Part shown: positions 1 through 7,960 of the stretch, one piece after another
How positions within the stretch are numbered: position 1 is the stretch's first letter
Layout: each line of letters starts with the position of its first letter
Origin: Nicoliella spurrieriana
GTDB lineage: Bacteria; Bacillota; Bacilli; Lactobacillales; Lactobacillaceae
Direction: 5' to 3'
Length of the DNA stretch: 64,000 nt
Assembly: GCF_023380205.1 (NCBI RefSeq)
Contig: NZ_CP093360.1
Location: 248,001-312,000 of the forward strand
Notes under the pieces: generated by a model
Told to the model about the DNA's origin: nothing
Database searches by the model: none
The model's input: only the letters and a program-made list of their open reading frames with translations
Program-made: the position numbers and the translations under genes

Positions 1-98
1 TATTATGTATCGAATTTGCTTCTTTGAGTGATTCTAGTCATTATCCAGATTGTGATTTTTATAATATCGATTCTGATTTTGTTGATTGGCATAATTAG
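1..98 (+). CDS. csn2: 3' end of probable csn2 (type II-A CRISPR adaptation gene), truncated by the window edge
   Basis: An open frame (codons starting at position 3) runs from the left edge to a TAG at 96-98 and ends in FYNIDSDFVDWHN. The acidic/aromatic tail ending shortly before the array resembles the C-terminus of Csn2, the ring-shaped DNA-binding protein needed for spacer acquisition in type II-A systems. Csn2 is normally the last cas gene before the leader, and here the stop lies 31 bp before the first repeat. Only about 31 residues are visible, so the call rests mainly on position and on the tail; the rest of the cas operon would lie to the left of the window. Confidence 0.5.
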   Translation, partial: LCIEFASLSDSSHYPDCDFYNIDSDFVDWHN

Positions 99-129
99 AA
101 GACTGTCTTAAGGATATTTATTAAGAACG
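99..129 (+). promoter_or_regulatory. CRISPR leader (short)
   Basis: The 31 bp between the probable csn2 stop and the first repeat end in TTAAGAACG immediately before the repeat. The intact repeats are at this end and the degenerate repeats at the other, so this is the leader (acquisition) side. Part of the leader function, including any array promoter, probably lies inside the csn2 coding end. Confidence 0.5.
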
Positions 130-1095
130 GTTTCCGAAGTATGTTAAATCAATAAGGTGAAATGCGACCGCTAGCATCAGTCTTTGCAAAGCTGGGTTTC
201 CGAAGTATGTTAAATCAATAAGGTGAAATGCTCTGTACGGTGGGAAAGATGAATCATCATAGTTTCCGAAGTATGTTAAATCAATAAGGTGAAATGCCTG
301 GTTACGGCACTCAACACAACGTGCAGAGTTTCCGAAGTATGTTAAATCAATAAGGTGAAATGCCGTTGCAACAGCTGACTGGATATGAAGTCAGTTTCCG
401 AAGTATGTTAAATCAATAAGGTGAAATGCCGTGAACCCGGCGCATAGTTTGAATGTTGGGTTTCCGAAGTATGTTAAATCAATAAGGTGAAATGCTACGG
501 GCTTGCGGTTAATCTAACGATGGTCAGTTTCCGAAGTATGTTAAATCAATAAGGTGAAATGCGCACTCGTAAATTTGTCAGTGCCAGCGGTCGTTTCCGA
601 AGTATGTTAAATCAATAAGGTGAAATGCACGATGCAACGATTGAAAGTGCATTAGCACGTTTCCGAAGTATGTTAAATCAATAAGGTGAAATGCTGGACT
701 GGATGAGACTGCGAGGGATAGTGAGTTTCCGAAGTATGTTAAATCAATAAGGTGAAATGCATATCGCTACCATCCCACCCGATATTGATAGTTTCCGAAG
801 TATGTTAAATCAATAAGGTGAAATGCAGCGGGCCAAAACAGCTGAAACCAAATCAGGTTTCCGAAGTATGTTAAATCAATAAGGTAAAATGCAACTAGCG
901 TTACCAAAACAACGGTCAATGGGTTTCCGAAGTATGTTAAATCAATAAGGTGAAATGCTTGGGATATTTGGCCAAATAACTATCAACTGTTTCCGAAGTA
1001 TGTTAAATCAATAAAGTGAAATGCCTTACAAACTGTTAGGATCACTCTCGCGTATGCGAGTTTTCGAAGCATGTTAAATTAATAAGGTGAAATAT
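130..1095 (+). CRISPR. CRISPR array, 15 repeats and 14 spacers, type II-A-like
   Basis: Repeats of 36 bp begin GTTTCCGAAGTATG and end AAGGTGAAATGC. They start at 130, 196, 262, 328, 394, 460, 527, 593, 659, 725, 791, 857, 923, 989 and 1060. Spacers are 30 bp, except one of 31 bp (496-526) and a last one of 35 bp (1025-1059). The repeat at 857 has AAGGTAAAAT, the one at 989 has AAAGTG, and the terminal one (1060-1095) differs at several bases at both ends. This marks the right side as the old, trailer end and the left side as the leader. 36-bp repeats beginning GTTT, 30-bp spacers and an upstream csn2-like end fit type II-A. Confidence 0.97.
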
Positions 1096-1163
1096 CATTA
1101 CTACTGAGTGGTAATTTAATTAGATAATTGGTATATATTTACATTCGAAATTAAATATCATAG

Positions 1164-1220
1164 TGTAATATAAAATGGTCCCCAACGAAATATTTCCGTT
1201 AGGGACCATTTTATATTACA
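1164..1220. terminator. Bidirectional intrinsic terminator between the CRISPR array and the next gene
   Basis: A 19-bp perfect inverted repeat (arms 1164-1182 and 1202-1220, TGTAATATAAAATGGTCCC and its complement) with an inner AACG/CGTT pair. The AT-rich outer arms supply a U-tract in both directions. It would end the array transcript and the minus-strand gene at 1229-1741. Confidence 0.85.
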
Positions 1221-1228
1221 GATTTAAA

Positions 1229-1741
1229 TTATTTATTAAACCAGTGATGGTATGCAATTGCATTAATTAGTAGGTAAAGTGCCATCCAATCAAGTTGCTT
1301 AGCGTACTCTGGAAGTTCATGATTTTTAACTAAATTTGCGACGGGTTGATCAACATTTTTCAAATCATCAATTACCGCATTAGGCGTTAATTGGTTATTA
1401 AAGAACTGCTCAATTTCGATGTAGTCCTTTAAATTAGCCTTATTATCCTTAGGTGTTAAATGCAACAATTCAGCACTTTGGAGGTTTAAATCCTCGTCAA
1501 AATGATTTAATGCTGCTTGATACTCAGGAATGAACTTATCGTTTAGAGCAGCTAAATAGGTACTAATTAACTTTTGGTCAGATTCAGCAAATTGATCGTG
1601 CTTTTGTTCATCAGACCATAATTCTAGAAAATTAGTATATATTTTAACATCATCACTATAATAATTTTTCGTTTCATCATTTTTTTGTGCTTGGTTACTT
1701 AACTCTTTAATTTTAGTCAGAGCAGCTTGATCTTGATTCAA
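1229..1741 (-). CDS. Hypothetical cytosolic alpha-helical protein, 170 aa
   Basis: I do not recognise this protein. It has no signal peptide; it is rich in Gln, Asn, Asp and Lys and looks mostly helical, with a hydrophobic C-terminus (LDWMALYLLINAIAYHHWF). It reads toward the CRISPR array and ends just before the strong hairpin at 1164-1220. It is divergent from the surface-protein gene at 1907. Nothing visible links it to the CRISPR system other than position, and a neutral lineage-specific protein is equally possible. Confidence 0.75.
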   Translation of the reverse strand: MNQDQAALTKIKELSNQAQKNDETKNYYSDDVKIYTNFLELWSDEQKHDQFAESDQKLISTYLAALNDKFIPEYQAALNHFDEDLNLQSAELLHLTPKDNKANLKDYIEIEQFFNNQLTPNAVIDDLKNVDQPVANLVKNHELPEYAKQLDWMALYLLINAIAYHHWFNK

Positions 1742-1906
1742 AGTAAAAACCTCTTTTATTATAAATTATGTAGAAATACTTTTCTTATGACCTTTATACT
1801 ATCATATTTTCTTATTTTAGCACTAAAAATTTGCACTAATTCTAGCAAAAATAAAAATAAAACCGTTAATTGTCGAATATATATATTAACGGAGGTGTTA
1901 AACAAT

Positions 1907-3454
1907 ATGTTTAATCAAAAAACAAATGAAAAAAAGAATTTAAGAAAGGTCAAGAAGCGCTGGATTATATTTTCCACTGCAATCGTTTTAGCTACCGCAT
2001 TTGGGGGCGTGATTAGTGATAATTATATGGCCCATGCATCAGAGATTACCCAAATGACGACCAATGTTAAAGAGTCATATGAACTAATTAATGCAATGGC
2101 AGATAAGCAAGTGCAACAAATTGATTTGGGAACAGATATTAATATGACTGGCATTAACTTATCAGAATTGCCAATTGATCAAAGTAGGGTTTCTTCACGA
2201 AATAATATGATTAATATCCCTGGCCGTGATTTATCAATTGATTTAAATGGACATGTTCTAAATTTAGGGAGCGTTCAATTTAACATGGAGCTGCAAAATC
2301 AACCTGCTAGTCTTGAGGTCAAGAATGGTCAACTCACAGGGAACAGCCCTGAAAATGGATTTAATTTTGATTCATCTTCTAACGATTCTGATAGTAAGTT
2401 GATAGTTACATTAACTAATATCAAAAAAACAACAGAAACCAATTCAAAAAACAATCAAAATCAAGAAGAAATTAATCCCGAAAAGCAGCTAACTTACGAA
2501 GAAACCAAATCATTAGCAGGGAGACCCACTAATGAAGCTAGTTCTACTGATTTAGAATCAGAAGTAGATGACCAAGGCAAAGCAGCTAATTCTTCAGAAC
2601 AATTAAATGAAACATCACCTAATTCTGATACTGTTAATGAGAATAATAAGTTAACGCCTGAAAAATCGAACGCTGAATCGAATGAACCAACTTCATTAGC
2701 AGCACAACCAGAATCATCGGGTGTAGTTGAAGAATCAAGCAATTCATCAAGCAAAGCTAGCGCCTCATCAGAAAGCAATAGCGCATCTAAAACCAATAGC
2801 AATGTCGCTTCATCAGTAGTGCAACCAGCATCATCGACTTCTGCTAAAGAATCGAGCAATTCATCAAGCGCATCTAGTTCCTCATCAAAAAGCACTAACT
2901 CATCTGCATCCAATAGTAGTATCGCCTCATCCAAAGCTCCGCTAAGCTCAGCGGTCACAGATCATTCAACATCCAGTAGCCGAAGCACTAAGAAGACTAG
3001 TTATGTTAAGGCTAATTCCAAACCAACTGCTAGTAGTTCCGAAGCATCTTATAATGTTATCACAACGTTAAGCGATTCTGTAGCTTCACAGGGGGACTCA
3101 GCTCCTGTAAGATCAGTTGCTAATAGTAGTGTTGCTAATCAAAATCATGAATCAAATGTAAATACTTCATTGCATCCAGATAGTAATCAAGCTAGTAACC
3201 AATCACCCAGTTCTAAAAAACAACGGGTGATTGCTAAAAAGGCAAATTATTTAAAGCTCAAGCAGTCTAAATCAGTTAAGCTCTACAAACAAAAGACTCT
3301 AAAGGGTAGTTCGTTAAACCGAAGCGTTAAGTTAAAATCGAATCAAAAGTATCGCATTTTAAAGCAGTTTAAAAATAAAAATGGAAAAATGGTTTATAAA
3401 ATTAAGCAGGGGTACTTGGTAACCCCAGCAGCCAATTTAAAGCTGCTTAAATAA
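1907..3454 (+). CDS. Secreted Ser-rich surface protein with C-terminal wall-binding-like domain, 515 aa
   Basis: The start is ATG 1907, with GGAGGTG at 1891-1897; an in-frame upstream extension would overlap the divergent gene and lacks a ribosome binding site. The N-terminus is a long signal peptide (KKRWIIFSTAIVLATAF, probable cleavage after AHA) of the KxYKxGKxW-like kind. It is followed by about 130 residues resembling a beta-helix/pectate-lyase-like fold (SIDLNGHVLNLG), then a low-complexity Ser/Asn/Ala/Glu linker (residues about 170-430). The basic C-terminus (about 70 residues, with YRILKQF and YKIKQGYLVT) resembles the DUF5776/SLAP-like cell-surface modules of lactobacilli. There is no LPXTG motif, so attachment is probably non-covalent. 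Likely an adhesin or envelope protein; the exact role is not known. Confidence 0.8.
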   Translation: MFNQKTNEKKNLRKVKKRWIIFSTAIVLATAFGGVISDNYMAHASEITQMTTNVKESYELINAMADKQVQQIDLGTDINMTGINLSELPIDQSRVSSRNNMINIPGRDLSIDLNGHVLNLGSVQFNMELQNQPASLEVKNGQLTGNSPENGFNFDSSSNDSDSKLIVTLTNIKKTTETNSKNNQNQEEINPEKQLTYEETKSLAGRPTNEASSTDLESEVDDQGKAANSSEQLNETSPNSDTVNENNKLTPEKSNAESNEPTSLAAQPESSGVVEESSNSSSKASASSESNSASKTNSNVASSVVQPASSTSAKESSNSSSASSSSSKSTNSSASNSSIASSKAPLSSAVTDHSTSSSRSTKKTSYVKANSKPTASSSEASYNVITTLSDSVASQGDSAPVRSVANSSVANQNHESNVNTSLHPDSNQASNQSPSSKKQRVIAKKANYLKLKQSKSVKLYKQKTLKGSSLNRSVKLKSNQKYRILKQFKNKNGKMVYKIKQGYLVTPAANLKLLK

Positions 3455-3588
3455 GCTCGGTCCAGATAATAATTTATCTGGAATACATATTTGTTTGTTC
3501 TTACTTTAACTAAATAAAAAATAACAGTTGACTTAAAAGCAAAAATTAGCTATCATATATATTGTTGTTCTGATAAATATCAGATTTC

Positions 3589-3671
3589 GGAGGGGTAGCG
3601 AAGTCTGGCTAAACGCGGCGGACTGTAAATCCGCTCCTTCGGGTTCGGTGGTTCGAATCCACTCCCCTCCA
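3589..3671 (+). tRNA. tRNA-Tyr (GTA)
   Basis: Class II tRNA with a long variable arm. Acceptor arms GGAGGGG (3589-3595) and CCCCTCC (3664-3670) pair perfectly, with discriminator A at 3671. The anticodon loop ACTGTAAAT gives GTA, and the T-arm GGTTCGAATCC is intact. First of a three-tRNA cluster. Confidence 0.97.
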
Positions 3672-3721
3672 TAGTTATAGGCAAGTGAATTTAATTCCAT
3701 TTCCTATAATAATGAAGTATT

Positions 3722-3796
3722 GGCGGTATTGGTGAAGTGGTTAACACATCGGTTTGTGGATCCGACACGCGTGGGTTCGATTCCCACATACCGCCC
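3722..3796 (+). tRNA. tRNA-His (GTG)
   Basis: Acceptor arms GGCGGTA (3722-3728) and TACCGCC (3789-3795), discriminator C at 3796 as expected for tRNA-His. The anticodon loop TTGTGGA gives GTG, and the T-arm GGGTTCGATTCCC is intact. The innermost anticodon-stem pair is a T-T mismatch. The base before position 1 is T, so the G-1 of mature tRNA-His would have to be added rather than encoded. Confidence 0.95.
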
Positions 3797-3865
3797 TCGA
3801 GTTGTAATTTTAATTAGATGATGGTTCCTTCCATCACAACTCATGCCCTTATAATTAGGCAGTAT

Positions 3866-3937
3866 TGGGCTATAGCCAAGTGGTAAGGCAACGGGTTTTG
3901 ATCCCGTGATGCGCTGGTTCGAACCCAGCTAGCCCAA
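3866..3937 (+). tRNA. tRNA-Gln (TTG)
   Basis: Acceptor arms TGGGCTA (3866-3872) and TAGCCCA (3930-3936), discriminator A. The anticodon stem ACGGG/CCCGT encloses loop TTTTGAT, giving anticodon TTG. The T-arm GGTTCGAACC is intact. Last tRNA of the cluster, followed by a terminator. Confidence 0.97.
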
Positions 3938-3944
3938 TCGCAAG

Positions 3945-3973
3945 ACGACTAACTTAAAAGTTAGTCGTTTTTT
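3945..3973 (+). terminator. Terminator of the tRNA cluster
   Basis: ACGACTAAC (3945-3953) pairs with GTTAGTCGT (3960-3968), followed by a run of T to 3973. Confidence 0.9.
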
Positions 3974-4020
3974 AGTTACTATTAATAAAAGATTGTTATA
4001 AGAGGGGAGGCGGATCACTA

Positions 4021-4749
4021 ATGCAAAAACAGCTTTTTAAAATCATCATGAACGGACTAATCTATGTCCTAATCTTTGCAGTCATCATTATTGCTCCATT
4101 ATTGTTCCTCCATTTTATCTATCCAAATGAAAGTTCACCGGACGTCTGGATTGGATTTATTGGGAGCTACTTAGGATCAATCGTTGCGGTTATTGGGACC
4201 GTGGTGGTTACTAGGATTCAAATTCGGACTGAGCGACTGGATAGTTTAAATAATTCATTATTTATTGAAAATTACCAGATGTTGAATTCATTATTAAATG
4301 ACTTATACCATATTAAAAATGTGTCATTAGACTATGCGAGAAACATCAATGTAATCAAGCGCTATTTAGGTAATAATCAAACGATTGATGGCATTTCAGA
4401 ATTTGTCCAAAGTTTTATTAATGGTTTTGACGTGCAACAATTCGCCAGTTTTTATAACTTTGCCAAGAACCGCCTAGCATCCCTCAATTTAACTGCAGAT
4501 GAGATCGATAATGTTGACCAAATTATTACGAACTTATTCAGTAGTAATCGGAATTTATCGACCGACTATCGCATTTTTAACCAATTAGTTAATCAAGATG
4601 CGAAATCTGATGACGATATTCAAAAAATGAACGATAATCTAGTCAAATTAACTAACGATTTAAGTGATATTAAAACCTTCTTGAATCAATTGGACCAAAG
4701 CATTCAGGATATATTAAAAGATAGTCATGACTCGATTGCATATAAGTAA
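4021..4749 (+). CDS. Membrane-anchored hypothetical protein with coiled-coil-like cytosolic region, 242 aa
   Basis: Two N-terminal membrane segments (about residues 9-32 and 42-64; the second contains WIGFIGSYLGSIVAVIGTVV) are followed by about 175 hydrophilic residues with heptad-like Leu/Asn patterns. This layout recurs in small phage- or host-encoded membrane proteins of Firmicutes, but I know no assigned function. ATG 4021 is preceded by GAGGGGAGGCGG. The gene stands alone between the tRNA terminator and the hairpin at 4773-4816. The membrane call is sure; the role is unknown. Confidence 0.8.
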   Translation: MQKQLFKIIMNGLIYVLIFAVIIIAPLLFLHFIYPNESSPDVWIGFIGSYLGSIVAVIGTVVVTRIQIRTERLDSLNNSLFIENYQMLNSLLNDLYHIKNVSLDYARNINVIKRYLGNNQTIDGISEFVQSFINGFDVQQFASFYNFAKNRLASLNLTADEIDNVDQIITNLFSSNRNLSTDYRIFNQLVNQDAKSDDDIQKMNDNLVKLTNDLSDIKTFLNQLDQSIQDILKDSHDSIAYK

Positions 4750-4772
4750 ACCAATTCATTAAAGATAAACTA

Positions 4773-4820
4773 AAGCGCCCCCGTAAGTCGAACATTGTCA
4801 ACTTACGGGGGCGCTTTTTA
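4773..4820. terminator. Bidirectional terminator between convergent genes
   Basis: AAGCGCCCCCGTAAGT (4773-4788) pairs with its exact complement at 4801-4816. A T-run follows on the plus strand and an A-run precedes it, serving the minus-strand gene that ends at 4822. Confidence 0.92.
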
Positions 4821-4821
4821 G

Positions 4822-5400
4822 TTAGTTGCTGCTGGAAGAACTAGAATTATTACTATTTCGATAGTCGTTGTATGCAGCTAATAAGTTACCATTTTCAATT
4901 GCTTGCCGCAGGGCTTGGTTTTCAGAATTAAACCACGCAGTCTGTGCTTCTTGAATGTATTTTTGTGGGACCTGGTTTTGATTAGCGATTTGATTAAATA
5001 AAGCCTGGTCATTCGCTGCACGCTGTAATTCACTAAGTGGTGTGTTTTGAATGATTTTGATTACCTGTGGCTTTACGTTAGCAGGCGCTTTTTCCTTTGC
5101 AATTTGTTCACCTTGATTTTTGATGACCTTGTCAAGGGTGGTATCTGTTTTGCGTTGATTATTGCTTAGCTCACTTACTTGATGACTAACACTGAAAATA
5201 CCGATGATTAATAGAACCGCAATGATGCCGGCAATCCAGCGCCCGTAATGACGCTTCTTTTTGGGTGGGGTGGAATTATAATCCTGACGATATTCTGAAT
5301 TGTCGTTTGAGTCGTAATTATCACCATTCTCAATTGAACGGCGATAGTTACGATGGAGCTCTTCTCTAGTTTCAGGTTCATTATTTTGATTCACAATCAA
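4822..5400 (-). CDS. Single-pass membrane protein of unknown function, about 190 aa
   Basis: The N-terminal region of about 50 residues is hydrophilic (Asn/Asp/Arg-rich, ending PPKKKRHYGR). One membrane helix follows (WIAGIIAVLLIIGIFSV), then a 110-residue extracytoplasmic part rich in Gln/Asn ending in a Ser/Asn tail. The positive-inside rule places the C-terminus outside. No ATG fits: the frame opens with TTG at 5400, with GTG two codons later as the alternative, and only a weak GGAATG upstream. I do not recognise the family. Confidence 0.75.
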   Translation of the reverse strand: MIVNQNNEPETREELHRNYRRSIENGDNYDSNDNSEYRQDYNSTPPKKKRHYGRWIAGIIAVLLIIGIFSVSHQVSELSNNQRKTDTTLDKVIKNQGEQIAKEKAPANVKPQVIKIIQNTPLSELQRAANDQALFNQIANQNQVPQKYIQEAQTAWFNSENQALRQAIENGNLLAAYNDYRNSNNSSSSSSN

Positions 5401-5493
5401 TCATTCCATTTCACTAAATTTTCTTAATGATATCATGATAATTAAGTTTGGTTAACGAAATTTAAAAAAGTTTAATGGAATATTTGACACTGA

Positions 5494-6855
5494 TTATTGG
5501 GCATCCCAATTACCACCAAATAAGGCCGTCCTTAATTCACCTTCTGAAAGGGCTCCATCATGTTGCTTAAAGCCATCAAAAACAAAGTGTCCAGCTAGTG
5601 CGTCTGATTGGAACTGTCTTGCTTGCGCTAAACCGTATTCCAATAATGAACCATTAGTTATCTTGGTCGTTAAGCGAGCACTAAGCGTCTTTGCTGGGTG
5701 GTCAACATGGCTCATTGCAGTATCTAGGACTTCTAGATATTCTGGTCCTAGCCCTAGTTGATCGGTAAATGCCCTTAATTGACCAACAAATTTCTTAGCG
5801 TGATCCGCATACTCACTAATTTGATCAGGCGCTTCGAGCGAGACTGCTTCATTCATGCTATCAGCTGCATCTAACTGGTTAATGGTGTTTCCGTTAAATT
5901 CACCACTATCGGTCATTAAGAAGTAGGCGGCCATTAACCGAATCAATGCTAGAGTAGTGGTTTTAATGGCAGTGTCAGTAGTTGGATCTAAGTCAAACAT
6001 TCGTAGTTCTAGGTATTTAATCCCAGCGGTCTTTAAGGCTTCTAAGTCCTTGCCACCTCTAAATCTAACGGAGCCATGAAATTCAGCTACTCCGGCAATT
6101 TGACCACGGTTGAACGCATCCATAATTCGGTCAACATAGTGATCAACGCTGGAGTAATCGACGTCAAATGAACGGATAAAGCCAAAGTGACTCTGTCGAA
6201 TACTTCTGATGGGGTGTTCAGGGCCATCGCCCGGTTTAAAGTAGTTTCCCTGCGCTACCGGACTGGCACCAAATAAGTAGGTTAACAACCACCGATACTT
6301 AACAAAGCCCTGGGCAACGGTGGTATAGATCTTATTTCTAATTTTAACAATATTGGATAAATCTTCATTATCTTCACTAATGAGACAATTTAGGACATCG
6401 CTATTAAAACTAAAGTTAATATGCATCCCGCAGGGTGCCCCCTGGGTAATACCGTAGCGTTCACAAATACTTTCAAAGTAGGCTTGTTTTGCTGGTGGCT
6501 CGATTGCTAGTAATGACTTATCCTTATGCTCCGGTAGAATTGCGGGCATGGAAAGGGGCCATAATAACTCATCCCTGTTGATCACCCGACGTAAGACGTG
6601 CGTTAATGAGTAGTCGTAGTGGAGTGCATCAATTGCCCTTACTGGTGGGGTGACCACCTCAGTCATTGATTCCAAATAATCTTTTGTGATCCACGGATTC
6701 TTAAAGGGACTTCCAGCACCATTGGGGTGTTTAGTTAGGCTCATATTACCACTATAATCAGAGCGCATTCTTTCAATCTCAATGCCGATTGAAATGTTTA
6801 ATAGCTTCCCTACTAAATGGTTTTGGACTATTTTATTACCAAATTGATTAATCAC
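5494..6855 (-). CDS. Glutamate-cysteine ligase-type enzyme (GshA/Gcl-like), 453 aa
   Basis: Matches the ligase half of GshAB-type proteins, which join the gamma-carboxyl of Glu to Cys using ATP. Visible family motifs are the N-terminal IGIEIERMR, the ITKDYLESMTEVVTPP block, LLWPLSMPAILPE, the metal/substrate region CGMHINFSF, and RFRGGKDLEALK with YLELRMFDLDP. At 453 aa it lacks the ATP-grasp glutathione synthetase domain of bifunctional GshAB (about 750 aa). The product is therefore probably gamma-glutamylcysteine or other gamma-glutamyl dipeptides, as reported for lactobacillus Gcl enzymes. The start is GTG at 6855. A clear paralog lies at 43896-45254. It is monocistronic and divergent from padR. 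Confidence 0.85.
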   Translation of the reverse strand: MINQFGNKIVQNHLVGKLLNISIGIEIERMRSDYSGNMSLTKHPNGAGSPFKNPWITKDYLESMTEVVTPPVRAIDALHYDYSLTHVLRRVINRDELLWPLSMPAILPEHKDKSLLAIEPPAKQAYFESICERYGITQGAPCGMHINFSFNSDVLNCLISEDNEDLSNIVKIRNKIYTTVAQGFVKYRWLLTYLFGASPVAQGNYFKPGDGPEHPIRSIRQSHFGFIRSFDVDYSSVDHYVDRIMDAFNRGQIAGVAEFHGSVRFRGGKDLEALKTAGIKYLELRMFDLDPTTDTAIKTTTLALIRLMAAYFLMTDSGEFNGNTINQLDAADSMNEAVSLEAPDQISEYADHAKKFVGQLRAFTDQLGLGPEYLEVLDTAMSHVDHPAKTLSARLTTKITNGSLLEYGLAQARQFQSDALAGHFVFDGFKQHDGALSEGELRTALFGGNWDAQ

Positions 6856-6975
6856 ATTCTCACATCCCTAAAATTTACTATTTAATTATTAGTGCTTTAA
6901 GTTGTAAATAACCATACCATAACTAAGGCTAAAAAGAAATTTTATTATAATTATCTTTTGCAAAGTAATATTATA

Positions 6976-6992
6976 TTGTATATACTATACAA
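6976..6992. promoter_or_regulatory. Probable PadR operator/promoter
   Basis: A perfect inverted repeat TTGTATA-TAC-TATACAA lies about 25 bp before the padR start, over the likely promoter. PadR-family repressors bind such short AT-rich dyads and often repress their own operon. Confidence 0.6.
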
Positions 6993-7017
6993 CGTATAAT
7001 ATTAAAGGAGTGGTAAT

Positions 7018-7335
7018 ATGGCAATCAAGATTAGCACTGAGCTGCTAGATGGTTGTGTGTTGGGATTACTTAATCAAAACGACCTATATGGTTACGAATT
7101 AACCAAGTTAGTTCAAAAATCAATTGCTGTTTCTAATTCCACCATGTATCCAGTAATGAGGAGGTTGAAGGAAAATGGGCTTGTGACTACATATGATCAA
7201 CCATATAAGGGGCGCAATCGGCGTTATTATCAGATTACCGAAACAGGAGCAAAGCAATTAGCGTTAATTCGTTCGGACTGGCAGCGTTTTCAATTGGGAA
7301 TTAATCAATTAATGGGGAGTGATGAAGTTGAATAG
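7018..7335 (+). CDS. PadR-family transcriptional regulator, 105 aa
   Basis: Typical short PadR protein: winged helix in residues 8-80 (LLNQNDLYGYELTKLV, the signature VSNSTMYPVMRRLKENGLV, then the wing with YKGRNRRYYQITETG) and a short C-terminal helix for dimerisation. A good AAAGGAG precedes ATG 7018. It is the first gene of a three-gene operon with DUF1700 and DUF4097 proteins, a module widespread in Firmicutes and usually linked to envelope stress sensing. The inverted repeat at 6976-6992 suggests autoregulation. The ligand is unknown. Confidence 0.92.
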   Translation: MAIKISTELLDGCVLGLLNQNDLYGYELTKLVQKSIAVSNSTMYPVMRRLKENGLVTTYDQPYKGRNRRYYQITETGAKQLALIRSDWQRFQLGINQLMGSDEVE

Positions 7336-7960
7336 GTACATTGAGGAGTTAAAAACCCACTTGAGTGGTTTAAATTCATCGGATTTAAATGATAGCGTGA
7401 CTTACTATCAAAACTATTTAATTGACGGGGGCTTCGTTAATTATGCTGACTGTGTAGCTGAGCTAGGGCGGCCCGGTTCATTGGCGGCTCAAATTTTAAA
7501 TGATGATTCAATTAAATCAGATCACAAGGCAAATGCTCACCACAGAACGAGGGTGCAAAAACAAGCAACTAAAAACACATCATTGGTAGTACTAATTGTG
7601 GTGCTTGCAATAATTGGGGCCCCCATCTGGTTGCCCTTATTGCTTTTTCTAGGGGCAATTGCGCTTAGCTTTACTTTTGCGTTATACGTCCTATTATTTG
7701 GATTAGCAATCTTAGTGTTCTCCGGGATTTTTGCGGGCCTAGTGTCACTAATATGGGCAATCACCCATTTATTTACTAACTTTTCAATCAGTATTACGAT
7801 TATTGGTTTTAGCCTAATGGCTTTGGGGCTTTCGTTGCTATTAATTCCATTCATGAATAAATCATTTATTGGGTTAGGACGGTCAATTAAAAACATTAGT
7901 TTATGGGTACGGATGCAAATGGCTAATAGGCATCGTTCTGATAGGGGGAATAAAGAATGA
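7319..7960 (+). CDS. DUF1700/HAAS-type membrane protein, about 210 aa
   Basis: An N-terminal helical domain (YIEELKTHLSGL, and CVAELGRPGSLAAQIL, the family's hallmark) is followed by three or four membrane helices. The gene overlaps padR. The frame opens with GTG at 7319, but the ribosome binding site GGGGAG (7314-7319) is best spaced for TTG at 7328, giving MNRYIEEL, which is how the family usually starts. The last codons overlap the next gene (ATGA at 7957-7960), so translation is probably coupled. In related operons this protein partners the PadR repressor and the DUF4097 protein. Confidence 0.88.
   Translation: MMKLNRYIEELKTHLSGLNSSDLNDSVTYYQNYLIDGGFVNYADCVAELGRPGSLAAQILNDDSIKSDHKANAHHRTRVQKQATKNTSLVVLIVVLAIIGAPIWLPLLLFLGAIALSFTFALYVLLFGLAILVFSGIFAGLVSLIWAITHLFTNFSISITIIGFSLMALGLSLLLIPFMNKSFIGLGRSIKNISLWVRMQMANRHRSDRGNKE

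Noticed and set aside
2494-2958. 154-codon minus-strand ORF rich in Leu/Asp/Glu
   Set aside because: It is the mirror of the Ser-rich repeats (TCA/AGC/GAA codons) of the surface protein gene on the other strand; it has no ribosome binding site and no natural composition.
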